64,000 bases of DNA. It comes from Trema orientale (lineage: Eukaryota > Streptophyta > Magnoliopsida > Rosales > Cannabaceae). Position numbers and translations under genes: made by a program. Within the stretch, counting starts at the first letter, position 1, and the number at the start of each line of letters is the position of its first letter. Positions 12,614-25,749 of this stretch are shown here, one piece after another. Under the pieces are notes generated by a model. The model made no database searches and had not been told where the DNA came from. It saw only the letters and a program-made list of their open reading frames with translations. The stretch is from NCBI GenBank assembly GCA_002914845.1, contig JXTC01000144.1, forward strand, positions 186,015 to 250,014. Direction: 5' to 3'.

Positions 12614-13122
12614 TTTTGAATTATACTCGTAGTACCATTTTGTCCCCTAAATTTTCAACTTAGATAGTAATAGTCCCTGAATCATGTAATTGTTCCAACA
12701 ATGATTCCTTTATCACAAACTGTTAAATATTTAATATAAATAAGTCATTACAGAGCACACAGTTTGGTAACTAAGTCAAGAATGAGATTCTGAATTTTTA
12801 ACTTACACAATAGACTACCAAGACTTATGCAATTATTGTAGCAATGACTAATTTTTTCACCAACTGTTAAATTTTTAACAGAAATGAGTTGTGCAAAGTG
12901 CATAGTTAATTATAGCTAAAAATGAGATTCTGACTCATATAAGTAAATAATGCCTAATTATATGCTTTGTCCATAACTATTTTATGTTAAAAAAACTACT
13001 AGTTTGTGACAAGAGCCATTGGTGTAATAATTGCATAATTCAAGGGTCATTACCATGTAAGTTGAAAATTCGGAGGGTAAAGTGATACAATGAATATAAT
13101 TCAAGGATCATTACTATATTTA
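12614..13122. mobile_element. Fold-back element adjoining the 11071-12597 element
   Basis: Arms of 100 bases or more pair imperfectly. On the left are TTTTCAACTTAGATAGTAAT and CTGAATCATGTAATTGTT; on the right, in reverse, are TTTTCAACTTACATGGTAAT and TTGAATTATGCAATTATT. No coding content is present. Edges are approximate and the duplication is unresolved because it abuts the neighbour's target duplication. Confidence 0.65.
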
Positions 13123-14126
13123 ACCCTTAAAAAAGGGAAAAGGTAAAAGAAAAAAGAATTTTTTTAATTATAACCTTGAATAATACTTAAACTCAAACTC
13201 CAATTGCTTTAGAAGAAAGGTGAACAAAAAAAATCCAATATTTTTATCTTTTGAATATTTTGATAGGAAGAATTTTTGTGAAAAAAATGTAGAAGATAGA
13301 AGAAAATTCCAAATGGATGTGAGTTCTTCAAAACTATTTGCCAAGAAAACATCAAAAGAGTATACTCTTTAATTTTAAGAGTACATAATCTTTTAGATTC
13401 AGCGAGACTCTGTTTAAAAAAGGTTATAAAAAGGGTTATATATTATACTCACTGTTTTGATAAAGCTCTCCTTATAAAAGCAATATTAGTAAGAGTGATA
13501 ATAGGGTGGATTAGGGACGATTTCAGTTACCATCCCCATCTCTAACAGTCCATTGTAATGCCACATCTGGCCCATTAACCATTCTTTTATATATGAGGAT
13601 GGTGTAGATTTTAACCAATGGATAACGAGAAAAAACCATAGTTACCTGTTGACCATTATTAATGACAAAATAAGAAAAATATAAAATAAAAAAGCTAATA
13701 AACATAATTATTTTTTTTTCTTCACAAAATTGAGATAACAACAAACAAAACAATATACCAAATAAATAATTTTCAAACGCTAAATTCAAATATGTAAAAC
13801 ATATATAACTTACCAAAGTCATTATTCTTTTTTAAAAAAAAATTGTTAAGAAATTTATACACAAATTCCTAACTAAGATTCGAATTTCTCTCTTTCCACA
13901 CACTAAAGTCATTTATTTTTTAAAAGATATATAGAGATGAGTGTTGAAAAATTAAGTACATATATGACTATATATACCAAGGAGGGTATAGGACGAATTA
14001 TGCTAATACCGTTCTCGTATGATACCCCCATATTTGTGGTGCAATTATTTTCTGTCCTGATTGCTTTCTCTACTTGAACATCTTTTCTCCTTTCATTCGA
14101 ATCGGATAATCATAGATGCTGGATTT
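13123..14126. other. AT-rich intergenic DNA
   Basis: I see no gene, RNA or transposon ends here. The - strand frame at 13523-13822 is compositionally biased and matches nothing known to me. Confidence 0.5.
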
Positions 14127-14480
14127 TATAACCATCCCTAAATACTAGCCTAATTCCCTTGAAGCCACGTTAGTCTAGTTTCATTTTGAAATAGTTTCTA
14201 AAAACGTAGATTTTGTACCAATATTTCATTCAAATAGGCTCCAAAACTGACTTTCGACTAATAAAACCTTGCCAAGCAAAACAAGTCCTAGTTGTTTTGA
14301 AATAGTTGTTCTATAACCATCCCTAAATACTAGCCTAATTCCCTTGAAAAAGCCACGTTAGCCTGGTTTCATTTGAAATAGTTCCCGAAAACTTAGAACT
14401 TTTACCAATATTTCATTCAGATAGGCTCCAAAACTGACTTTCGACTAATAAAAACCTTGCCAAGCAAAACAAGTCCTAGT
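14127..14480 (+). repeat. Two-copy tandem repeat (period ~185 bp) downstream of the ATP synthase gene
   Basis: Copies run about 14127-14292 and 14312-14480. Both open with TATAACCATCCCTAAATACT and carry TCCAAAACTGACTTTCGACT. Both close with CCAAGCAAAACAAGTCCTAG. Copies differ by small indels, so the duplication is recent but not fresh. No coding content was seen. Confidence 0.85.
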
Positions 14481-15093
14481 AGCAAGTCATTTCCGTACAA
14501 ACTCAGGCAAATAATTTTAAATAGTATTTGTTATGGAAGGCCAAATCAGTAGCATTTTCTCTTCCAGTCAGTTAATATAAAAGTTAAGAGGAATGCATGC
14601 CAAAAACAAGATGGGCATGTACAACTTATCCACATTTTGTTGCTTATAGCTGAAATTTTCTTCTTTTTTCTCCCACACTTATCCAGCAATGACCTTTTTT
14701 TTTCCTCGATGAGAATCCAGTAATGACTGACTTGATCCATAAAATTTTCATCACAAGCTCTTGACAAGAGCCGGGCCTTACATAGGATGTGCAATCAGAA
14801 AATCGTGGGAACGATAAAAATAAATGGCTTGGGAAAAACAAGAAACTTGATAAATGCGACCAGTGACAACAGATTCCAGTTCTCTCCTGGCAACATAAAC
14901 AATAATCAGCGAAAACACAAAACATCAGATTATCTCAAACTCTGGTATAGTTGTCGCACTCTCAAATCTCAAGTGCCTTTATTGAAAAAGTAGAGGCACT
15001 CCTCATACTCTAAATAGTCCTCATTGACCTCAATTCAGCACAAGCATTTCTTTGACCTCAACAGGAGTCACCAGTAAAGAAAATGGGCATGTC

Positions 15094-18000
15094 TTAGATA
15101 AAGTTTCTGATGTCCAAAGACTTAACATCAACCGTCTCTTCATCCTTGAATTCCTCCCTGCAAAATGGTAAAGTGAAAGACAATGCATCAATTCCATACT
15201 TATATTTATGATCAACAAGACAACAAGTCACACAAATGATTGCCAAACTAGGGTAAAGCAATTGCTACACAATGTATAGTTTTTTAAGCAATATAAACAA
15301 TGCTTGGCACCTCTCAATAGTTCTTTCTGAACTTATCTGTGAGATAGAACTAGAATAGGTGGACAAGCTTTTAAATTAGACTAGAGACTTCTCACATTTA
15401 TTCAACGACATCCATTGCAACCAGCAAATACAACTTGATATAGTCGTCAGACATTCTTGGCAAACCACTCTAGAACATATCATACTTAATCCCATTGCCC
15501 ATCATATTTTTTTCACTTTTCGAAAGGAAAAAATGAAATTGTATGTAATGCCTTGAGAAAATACCGCTTCTTTTGAGTGTCCATTGCCTCAAGAGCATCC
15601 TTCTTCAGCTCCTCCAATTGTGCTTTGGCAATTTTGAGTTCTAATTGCTCTTCATATTTTGGAAGATCTTCCTTCCGAATTCCAAGCCTAACAAGACAAG
15701 GGTATAGAAAGTTAGAAATACCATATCATTACATAAACAATGGAAGCAAGCACTATAACTAGTAGATTTTAGTTTCAAATGCCTAAAGAGGATAACTATT
15801 ACCAGAGTATTTAGAGCCATACATAAAGGAGAAGGATATAACAACCATTCAACTAATATATCATGTCAGCCTTAAAATCTCGAAACTATTAAACCGTTGT
15901 CCATGAGATACAACTTCGTATCTCTACCTCTACTAGCATTAGATTAAATACTGAAAAGACAAGGACAGTTGCACAGAATACGTTAAGCGGGAAAAAGAAA
16001 TAAAGGCAAAGAAAGTTCCAGGGTTGTAAGACAATGTCACTACATATCAGGATACCATTCAATGACAGGTCAAGCAGATAACTAGCTCTTCTTCATTCAT
16101 CTCATTCATTTGCTATGTTGTAAAATAAAGGTCATGATCTTTATATCCAGAGACTCGGAGCAGAATTTATCATCTCACAATCAATTATTCAAAATAATAT
16201 GCACTCACAAAACTATCCAATACATAATATCGAGGGAAGTAAGAAAGAAATCCGAGCTTCACAACAGTGGCCATTAGACCAGTGACATCTATTCAAATAT
16301 GCACAACAAAAAGAAATTTTAACTTTACACATACTTCTTGTTGATTTTATCAAACTCTGCCAAGAGAAGAGCCATTCCTTTCTTGTCATTCCTCAGAAGA
16401 GGCTTTTTCAGTTCCTTCTCGACTTTCTCCAAGGCATCAAACATTAAAGCCTCTGCACCAAGTTCATCAGTGAGACCTCGCCTGCAACAAAGGTTAGAAA
16501 GGGACAAAGAAGAATAAGTATCTACATAAACTTATCAAATGAAAAATAATATAGACAGCTTGGACATTCAATACGTGATGGTCTCAATGTATTCATAACA
16601 ATTAACCAATATAGATTACCAAACCATACAATTCAAGACTCGGGAGAGTTTAAGATGTAAAAGAATAACAAAACTGACACAAATAAACAGACATTAAATA
16701 GACACAGGTTAGGTAGATGGATAAATAACAGTTTTCTGAACTTGAGGAGCTAAAAGCTATACATAAACTTTAAGAATGTGTGAATCTAACGAAAGTAACA
16801 ACTAAAAAGACAAAATGAACATAAATACTTGATCCTTATTTCCTTCAATGTCAGCAGATATGTGCGAGCATCTGGGATATCTTGTGTCCGCGTCTGAATG
16901 GTATATTGGATGCGTTGAGATTCTGAGAATAAGTCTGCCCTGCAGAATTATATACAGGACAATGTAGCATAGTAAGAATTAGTACAATTCCATAGAACGA
17001 AAAAAAAATGATGAATGCTAATTGCTAACCTTCCTCTTTCAATATAAATAATACAGGACAATGTAGCATAGTAACAGGATCAACAGTTTAAGAAGTGTTC
17101 AGTAAATCAAACAAAGCCAAATGTAATATCAACAAAACTTGAAAATTGTGTTATGCATTTGGGAATAGCAAGGGAGATGTTTACTGATTACACCTAGTAC
17201 TACATGGTTTTCAATACAGATTATAAAATATTTGTCAATCTCACTTGTTCTTTTGTCAATAAAACGAAAATTGGAAAGAAATGACACGCAGTAAAGAATA
17301 ACGAGGAGGTTGTCTGCTGACTGCACCAAGTCCACTGTGTATCAAAGAATAATCAAAAGTTGTTTTTAGTTTATTCTTATTTTTATTTTTTTAATTTTCT
17401 GGGGAAATAATCAGAGGATATTTGTCAATATCTCTTCTGAAAAACAAAAAAGTATTGCTAATTTATATTATATTCTAATAATGTCAAAATAAAAAAGAAA
17501 ATAATAATAAAAGAATAATGAAAGAAAATACTCACTTCTCCCGCACTGTTTTCATGACCTTAGCATATTGAGCTACTGCAGCTGGATCCTCCGGATCAAT
17601 TGTGATCTTCTCCTTCCGAAGTACATCCAAGGCTGTCTCAAATTTCTTCTTAACCTCCAGAAATATGTTCTTCAACATCTCTTTTTGCCACTCAAACATA
17701 TGTACATTATCAGTAATGGTGACCATAGGTGCAAAATTTATTAAAAAACCAAATCCCACATAAAAGTACTGAGTTAAAAGGGAATACAAAACATTACGCA
17801 CTAAGAACTACAATGCTTATAATCAATCAATACAACAACCGAAAGTTGAGATCAACTTGAAAGATAATACTTTGTGAGAAAATTCTTTCAATCACCACAA
17901 TTACAAATGTGCAACCATGCAGACATGCACAAGGCCTCACATATGCACAAAGGTGGAAGTTGGTCCATTTTGCAACTTGACAAAGCTATGATATTCTTAG

Positions 18001-19074
18001 TTACGATAAGGAACTACCACGATTTGTCAAGACAAAGCAGGAAGAACATAACAAGATCTAGTCATTAACTCACCATCTCCCTTAAGAGCAGCAGGGCGGC
18101 CAGCCTCTTTGGCAAAGTGGCGGACTGGAATAGCATGCTCCTGCTGTAGAAGGACTCGATTGGTATACTGTAACAATTAAAAAAGAATCACACTCAATAT
18201 ATCAAGAGTACACGAAAGTGGGGACAAAATAAATATGTGGAGTGTACAAAAAGACTGAAGTGAAGAAAAATACAGCGCCCATATTTTAATTGGAATACGA
18301 TTTATCATTTTGGCAGGCTATAGGTTGCTTCTCACCCGTATTGATCTCAAAACAAGATTAATAATACCCTCGAAATTTGTTCGTATCATAAACTTCCGTC
18401 TACATTTGGTGCCCTTGTAAATTTTTAACACGTTAAAGCCATTTTACTTCTATATATAAAACGAAGTCGATAAGGCTGACTCGAAACCTTGAAGGCTGAG
18501 CCGTTTAACATGACATAGAAAAAGAAAACCCCAGACTGAGTTCCTGAGTTCTTAATCCATTTTCCCAATTCAAACGACAATGCAAAACAAAGATGTGCCC
18601 AAAATCACCATTTCCCTACTAATTAAAACCATATATATAATCCTAAAGGGCATCTCACTTCACAGATCTACTGAACCCTCCCTTATACCATTCAACTCCA
18701 CCATCAAAGACAAGAGAATAAAAAAAAAAAAAACCATAAAATAAGAAAACCCAATAAAGAAATTAATGGGAAAGAAGCTCCAATCACCAAAATCAACCCA
18801 TTAAGTTATCAAACAATACAAGAAACTTTTAAAAAAAAATGAAATTAAATTGATCATCTCGGAAGCAATTATACCATAATCAAGCAGTAACTTTTGGATC
18901 TAATTTTAACCAAATAATGTATACATATATGTGTGTGTATATATAAAGCGCAGAGACTGGGAATCGAAACAGGGAAGGGAGAGGAATAATTGAAAAAATG
19001 AAGCAGCGATGGAGAATGGTGGATGATTGGCTTACCAGCCTGGATTGGGCTAAAGCGCGGAACCTGAAGGCCAT
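15094..19074 (-). CDS. MGP1: Mitochondrial ATP synthase 24 kDa subunit (plant-specific FAd/MGP1 type), 7 exons
   Basis: This is an accessory subunit of plant mitochondrial F1Fo-ATP synthase; in Arabidopsis its loss is reported to impair male gametophytes. Exons from 5' to 3' on the - strand are 19036-19074, 18074-18167, 17536-17680, 16829-16939, 16335-16481, 15565-15687 and 15094-15157. They total 723 nt, or 240 aa plus TAA, the expected length. The N-terminus MAFRFRALAQSRLYTNRVLL is Arg-rich with no acid, as in mitochondrial presequences. Diagnostic stretches are LRKEKITIDPEDPAAVAQYA, ADLFSESQRIQYTIQTRTQD, KRGLTDELGAEALMF and LGIRKEDLPKYEEQLELKIA. The C-terminus is VKSLDIRNFI. The helix-rich, charged protein has no membrane segment. 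The start is the first ATG in frame with the presequence. The gene converges with NAT10. Confidence 0.95.
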
Positions 19075-19260
19075 GATCGGAGCTCGATTTTGGGTATTGA
19101 GGGGATTAGGGTTTGGTTTCGAGAGGGATGAAGGAGGGAATATGAAATATGATCCTGGACAAAGGCGACTGAGTCACTCACTATCTGAGACTCTCAGAGA
19201 GCGCGCGTGAGACTGGGATAAGAGCTCCCCCTTTCGCTCGCATTTAACGACGTCGTATCA
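19075..19260 (-). promoter_or_regulatory. 5' leader/proximal promoter of the ATP synthase subunit gene
   Basis: Reading away from the start codon, a telo-box AAACCCTAA (reverse complement at 19106-19114) lies about 35 bases upstream of the ATG. The telo-box is common in leaders of plant genes for mitochondrial and translation proteins. A perfect 10-bp palindrome ACGACGTCGT with a bZIP-type GACGTC core lies at 19247-19256. The stretch is GC-richer than its surroundings, as expected of a leader or promoter. The transcription start is not determined. Confidence 0.5.
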
Positions 19261-19608
19261 CAATTTCTTTCGCACAAACCCAAACAAATAAATTAAAATA
19301 AAATTAAATAAAATTGCTACCGAAGAATTTGGAAATACACTTTGGAATTACAATTCTACCCATTTACCAACGGGTGTCCGCCTCTAATAGTGCTTCTTCA
19401 TCCTTCATTTTTCATTTTTTGTTTTTCAGGGGATCATTTTATTAAATAAAACAAAAAACACAAAAAAAATATGTATCCAAATAAGTCCTAAATATTCTAA
19501 AACCAAATAAGGTAAATGTGTTGGGGTACTGCCCCATTTACTTGACCCGAGTAGTAATATATACAAAGAAAAAATAAGAAAATATATATGCTTTTTCTTT
19601 TTTTTTTT

Positions 19609-20060
19609 ATATATTTACATATATGTATAAGCACATATAAGTAAGGGTGCTAATAATTTATAGCAGGGAAATCAATAAAAATAATATATATATGCTATAA
19701 ATCAATAAAAATAATATATATATATTATAGGTTGCCAATCCAGTAGGTATTTTTTTTTTTACCTATGTATATGTATTTTTTTTTAACCGTTGGACCATCA
19801 TCTAATAGTGATAGATCAATAGCTATAATGATGTGCGTGAAAAGACGTACATTATTAATGCTATTTCTTTCTCTTACTTTTTACTATTAAAAAATGTGTA
19901 AGATAAATTTTAATTGGCCAAAATGATACCTATATATAGGTAAAAAAAAAAAATATCTACTGAATTGGTGCCCTATTTTATATATATTTACATATATTTA
20001 TAAGCACATATAAGTAAAGGTGCTAGAGCAATAAAAAAAATTTATCGCAGGGAAATCAAT
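19609..20060. repeat. MITE (19728-19974) flanked by a direct duplication of ~75-80 bp
   Basis: The inner unit has inverted ends: GGTTGCCAATCCAGTAGGTA then a T run and ACCTAT on the left face ATAGGT, an A run and ACTGAATTGGTGCCC on the right. The flanks at 19609-19676 and 19978-20060 are direct copies. Both read TATATTTACATATAT, then TATAAGCACATATAAGTAA, GGTGCTA and GCAGGGAAATCAAT. The duplicated flank is much longer than any transposase makes, so it arose separately from the insertion. Confidence 0.75.
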
Positions 20061-20804
20061 ATTAGCAATTACATTTCAGTTTGATGGTTAAAGAAGAAAT
20101 ACGATTATTTATATTTTATAGTAACTCTAACCAATATATTTAATTGTAACAATTAGATTAAAATCTAACGATTTATTAGTTTTCTTATCAATATGGAATA
20201 AAGAAAAAAATTCTCACCGTTTTCGTTCATTATCATTTAACTAATCATTTACTTGATGTGGTCCACTTTGAAAAAATATAGGTGAATGAAAAGTATGTCA
20301 CATTATTATATGTGATTTTTGTGCGTAAATTATGTGTGTCCCTAGTATTAATCATCAATAAATATGTAGAATACCAAGTTTGTTTCTATTACTGAAGCAC
20401 TATTACTTTTACATTGTAAGAAGATTTGTTTTTTCCTTTAAATTCTTCTTTATTATTTTTTTTTTCAATTCTTCAAAATACAATTTATCCATGATTTAGA
20501 ATGAAAAATACGATTTATCCTTTTGATAAATATGCATTATCTTTTATAGAATATAAAAATAGATGACAATTCTCCTCTTAAATGACTAACTGAGTCTCTT
20601 ATTGAATGTGTCACCTTTGTTTTTGATAGTGTAACAATGGCAGCTCCAGATAGAAGCATGGGTACACCCGCACAAGCACATTACTCGGGGAAATGGACCT
20701 GACTAAGAGTCATTTTGGTGACGATGATTTTTTTATTTTTTATTTTTTAATAAATAACACTTTTAGAACAAATCGAAATTTTTGACCCAAGATGGTTGGA
20801 AAAA
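20061..20804. other. AT-rich intergenic DNA
   Basis: No gene or RNA was recognised. It contains short T and A runs and leads into the outer end of the large element that follows. Confidence 0.45.
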
Positions 20805-22069
20805 TCATTAGACAAAGAGTCATTAAAAAAAATCATTTTGAATCCAAATGCTCCTAATGGCGTCTTTTTCCGTCGTAGCTTATGCCTCTGCAAGCCCATA
20901 TTGTGTTAGGCCTAATAAAGGGGAACGGACACCAATAGGACTATTTGGCACAAAGACTATCATTTGCAATAAGTTTTTTAAGGACAAAACTAGGCTCCAC
21001 ATGTTGTAAAAGACAAAGATGCCCTCACCTCCCGAATACCAACATGCTATATCCCACAAATCCGATTTTCCTATTTGAAAATCCAAAAAGAGGAGAGAGA
21101 AGTGTTCTCTCCAAACTCCAGAAAACCACCCCCAAAATCTCGGTGCAAATTGAGAAATCCTACTGAAAACCTCTCTCAATCCTTTTAAAATGAATTTCTC
21201 CTCCTCTCAGGCACTCTAGAAAAACATCCATTTTGTTAGTTTTTGAGGCAAAATGGCAAAGACCCCATTTTTCACAAAGGTCGTGGTAAGGGAAAGGTAG
21301 ACGAATGTAAGGGAAAGGAAGATGAACTCCTTAGTAGAACGTATGCACTTCTTCATCGTCAAAATTACTGTCAAAATATTTGGTGGCTTCTTCAAAGAGC
21401 CTAACCCAATAAACGCTTGACTTGAAGAGCAAAGAAACAGTAGAAGCGTCGGGAAGTGAAGTAAAAATTAGTACTTCACATATTTTTCGAATAAAAATGT
21501 TTGTTTTGGACCTTGAAATAGTGGAAAGCTATCATTTTTTTCCCCTTCTGTTTGTGATAATGGGTTTCTTTGATTAGGGTTTAGGTTTTAAATTTTGGCA
21601 AATGAATGGACTTGGAGTTCAGTATTTACTTTTTTTTTTGGGGTAAGTTTGATTTTGGAAAACTTCTGGAGACAAAGACAATTGATCTAATGAGACTAAA
21701 AATATGGCTTAATTGAAGTCCTAATCTTAGATGCAGAATTCACCATTAGTACATTAATAAACTTGGTCTTATTACATTTCTGGGTTTTGGTTATTATTGC
21801 TTCAGTTATCATATTGTGTTTATAATTAGAATTGTTTACATATCTGTTTATATTTAGATTTGTTTCATGTCAATTATTGTAATTCATGATATGGGATGAT
21901 TTGTTTCATTGGTTTGACATGATGTTCATATTTAACATTGTTTTTTTTTTTTTTTTCAATTCATTGTTTTTTTTTTCAATATTTATGTGTTTTGGTGATT
22001 TTGTGTTCATTATTTTGGTTTGGATAGTGTTTGTGAGAACTTGGTCATATTCGATTCTTTTTTGTTCTC

Positions 22070-24620
22070 AAATATGTCAAGAACTTCTTGACCTTGAGTC
22101 AAGAAAAGCTTGACCTGAGATTAAGAGCATCTTGACCTCAGGTTATTGTTTTGCGAAAACTTGATCATGTTTTGTCCCTTTTTTTGTCCAAAATTAAGTC
22201 AAGAGCTTCTTGATCTTTAGTCAAGAACACCCTGAACTTAGGTCAAGTTGTTCTTGACTTGAGATAAAGACAACTTGATTTTCAGGTCAATGTATTCTTG
22301 ACCTTTGTTGTGAAAATTTTGACCTTATTTTCAAAAACTTTTGAGGTTATTTAGAAATGTTCATTGACGTTTTGATATTTTGATTCATGCAATAATAGGT
22401 TGTTGCATTTACTATTTATGGTTGAAGATGCGGTTTCATCCTGATATAATTACCTAGAAATATACCTCTACATATTCAAATTTCTACAAGTACATTGATT
22501 GGGATGATTTCTAGAATTCTGGTGGACAAATTGATCGGGAAAAACATGACACCCTTCGTTCTTATGCCCTTGGAGGCTAAGTACTCTGCAACAAACCTTA
22601 GGTTGATGTGGAGTTTGTCCATATCGATCCCTATAAATGTCGAGGTTATTGATTACTAAGTCTTGATTGTGGTTGATATTTTTCTAAGGTCGCTTGTGGT
22701 GTATAACGCTTTAAAGGGAAATGTATCACACAATGAATTGGTTTAAAGGAAGTGTTCTGTAGTGGCGAAGTGTTCGCCCCATCTCCTTGATAACCTTGGA
22801 GACTTTGATAGCATTTTGGATGCTAAAATAGGGTTAGAACAATTTTCAATCCACCGCTGTGAGAATAATCCACACAAGCTTCGTAAATTTTATGTTTGAA
22901 AAATGTTTTAACGCATGGACAAATTGTTTCTGACTTAAAGGCCAAGTTTGTTCTTAACGTAAAGTCAGGTTTTTCTTGACTTAAGGTCAAGACAATCTTG
23001 ACCTTGGTTGTTTTTCACTTTAGGTCAATTTGTTCTCACTTTAGCTCAACTTGTTCTTGACTGAAGGTCAAGTTCTTCTCGATGTTTTTTTTTTCTTTTT
23101 TTTTTGGTTGACTGGACAAATTGTTTTTGACTTAATGGTTAGATTGTTTTTTTATTTTCGACTGTGGTGTATTTGTTATCAACTATGCAGAGTTCTTTAC
23201 GTCTGACAAGTTTGTATCTAATGTCACTCCAGAGACGATGAAATACTTCCGATAGAAGCTTTCTTGTGAGTTGTATTTTTGTGCCATGCACAAAAGTGAA
23301 GAAAATACAAAAAATGATATTAAGGAGTCCATTTAAGAAGAACAATGATATGGAAAATTTTCTTGAATATAGGTCATATATTCTATACAAATTGGATGGA
23401 TTTTGAACTTTTTGGATAGTTATTTGTTGTCTGTTATTGGCATATCTATTGTTATTGTCTAAAATTATCCATTGACTGGACTTTAAGTTAAATGCATTTA
23501 AAATTACTTCAGGTTAGATTATTTTTTTATTTTAGGTTAAAATATTATTAACTTCTTCCGGTCATGTTATTTTTCACTTCAGATCAAATTATTCTTGATT
23601 TACTGTCAAATTATTTTTGACTAAAGACATCAAGACAACAACCTAGTAAATATAAAATGGTGAGCAAGTTTCACATCAAGCAAATAATTAGAGCATGTGT
23701 TCTTAATAGAATGTTGTTAAAAACTTTCATATTACCTGGAAATAGAATATTTTCTTCCGTGATACATAAGTTCAAACATTAAAAATGAAGAAAAATAACT
23801 TCAAAATACTTAAAGTAAGAGTTTCATGACCTTTAGTGAAAAACTTGTTAACCTCAGATCAAAAGATTATTGACTTGATTGTCAAAGACTTTTTGACCAT
23901 TAAGTCAAGAGTTTATTAACCTAAGGGCAAAAATATTTTGACTATTGAGTCAATAGTATCTTGACTTGAGGTAAACAAGTTTTTGACCTTCACTCAAGAA
24001 CTTTATCATAAAACAAAATATTGTCTTCCATGATATACATAAGTTCAAACATTAAAAATGAAGGAAATGTTACTTTAAAATAGTTAATTAATGTCTCATC
24101 TTGCCCTCTTGCAATATGTTTTAATACTTCTGCCCTTATTTCTTCTTGTAGAATGATTTTTAGATTCATTAATCAGCAATCTACAACATGAACTTTCTAC
24201 TTCACTAATTTCTTGCTAGTTGATCAGATTATGTTCTTTTTTGGCCTACCAGGAATTTTGGTCACTATTGGTAATTTGACTGCATGGTTTTTAACATTAT
24301 CAAGGCATGCCAATCCAGAGGAGAAATAATAAGATGCTCAACTCTTGTAATACGTAAAAAGCATCAACTCCTACATAAGTCATTGCATAAGTTATTACTA
24401 AATCTTCTTATTAACCCATTGGTTAAAAAAATTTGACCATAAATCAAGATTACCTCACAGGTCAAAATCATACTGACCTACTGGTCAAAATGTTTTAAAT
24501 ATAAGTCAATTTAATATTGTTCTATGTAGTGGTCAATTCGTTTTGACCTCAAGTCAATATTATCTTGGTCTACCTATTAATAGGTAATTTGGTTTGACCA
24601 TAAGTCAAGATTACTTTGAT
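22070..24620. repeat. Dispersed array of TTGACY/RGTCAA motifs (W-box-like), often palindromic
   Basis: Units such as TTCTTGACCTTGAGTCAAGA, GACTTAAGGTCAAG and TTGACCTCAGGTCAA occur in five clusters near 22070-22330, 22920-23135, 23530-23640, 23810-24000 and 24420-24620. There are several dozen in all. They occur in both orientations and commonly sit as head-to-head pairs 6-10 bases apart. TTGAC is the WRKY-factor W-box core. Dense short motifs inside transposon ends also often serve as transposase-binding sites. Which applies cannot be told from sequence. Confidence 0.7.
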
Positions 24621-25093
24621 ATGCGATAATATAACCAGATCTAGTTTATCATTAAGAAGATGAATATACCAAATTATACAATTTTCACCATACTAATCTC
24701 CTCATCACTATTATTAGACCTTCTACAAATACTAGTAATTCAATTTCAATCACAATATATGAAAACCAAGACGTAACTTACCTTCAAAATACCAAAAATT
24801 CTCTAACAAACATCAAATCTTCAATTTGTAGCTGAGTCTATATTATAAAATGGCAATAATCGACCAACAATGGCTAGAAAATAGCTTTTAAGGAAAGAAA
24901 ACTGAAAGATAGCGAGAAAAGATATAGGTAGAGAGAAGATGAGAAGGAGAAGAGTGTGAGGGAAAAAGATAGAAGGTATGGAAAATTAATTTTCTTTTCA
25001 TTTTTAGTAAGAAATATCTCACTACCATGACAACTTTTTGACAATGATAGTGTAGGTATGAGATAAATTTCTCTTTCCACCTATACCTTTTGT

Positions 25094-25552
25094 CTCGTTT
25101 GGCACGCAAAATTGGATTGGATTGGATTGGATTGGATTGAATTAGATTGAATAATGTAATTTAGTACTATATTGTGTTGATGCAATACAAGACTAAAACA
25201 AAGTAAATATAACATCTTTTCTTAATGTAGTTCTAATTATATTTTACTAATAAATAAGTAAATAAATATTTCCAAAAATAGAAAAGATATATTTAAATGA
25301 TGAGAATAGATATGTAAAAATATAATGTATTTTTAGTTGAAAAAAGTGAAAATTGGAATTTAGTTAATATATATTTATATCAATTAAAAAAATTTATTAA
25401 AGAAAGAAAAAAAAAATGTTTACCTAGGACTAAATTAACTCACCCTCTAGGTAGGATAATATAGTCCCATGGGAAGGAGACTAGAAAAGGGAGGCAGACT
25501 CCTTTGTCTTGTCCAGTCCCACCTTTTAGTCCGGGCCATCAAACGGGGCCAA
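25094..25552. mobile_element. MITE-like insertion near the right end of the large element
   Basis: The left edge CTCGTTTGGCACGC is followed by five copies of GGATT. It faces CGGGCCATCAAACGGGG on the right, which in reverse reads CCCCGTTTGATGGCCCG. Such GTTTGG-type ends are widespread in plant hAT or Harbinger MITEs. The interior is AT-rich and non-coding. Exact ends and target duplication are unresolved. Confidence 0.5.
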
Positions 25553-25749
25553 CAAGATCCACAATTAACTATTAAAATTGTCCATATTTGGAAATTGTAT
25601 AAAAAAAACTAAATGGAGGCAATTGAGTCCTATTGGTGTCATTTTCCCCTTAATAAACCTAACATGCCACCTCATTTTATGGTGCTAATTTGGGAAATGG
25701 ATGTTTTAGACAAAATGATCTTTTTAAGAATTTTTTTAAATATTGACTC

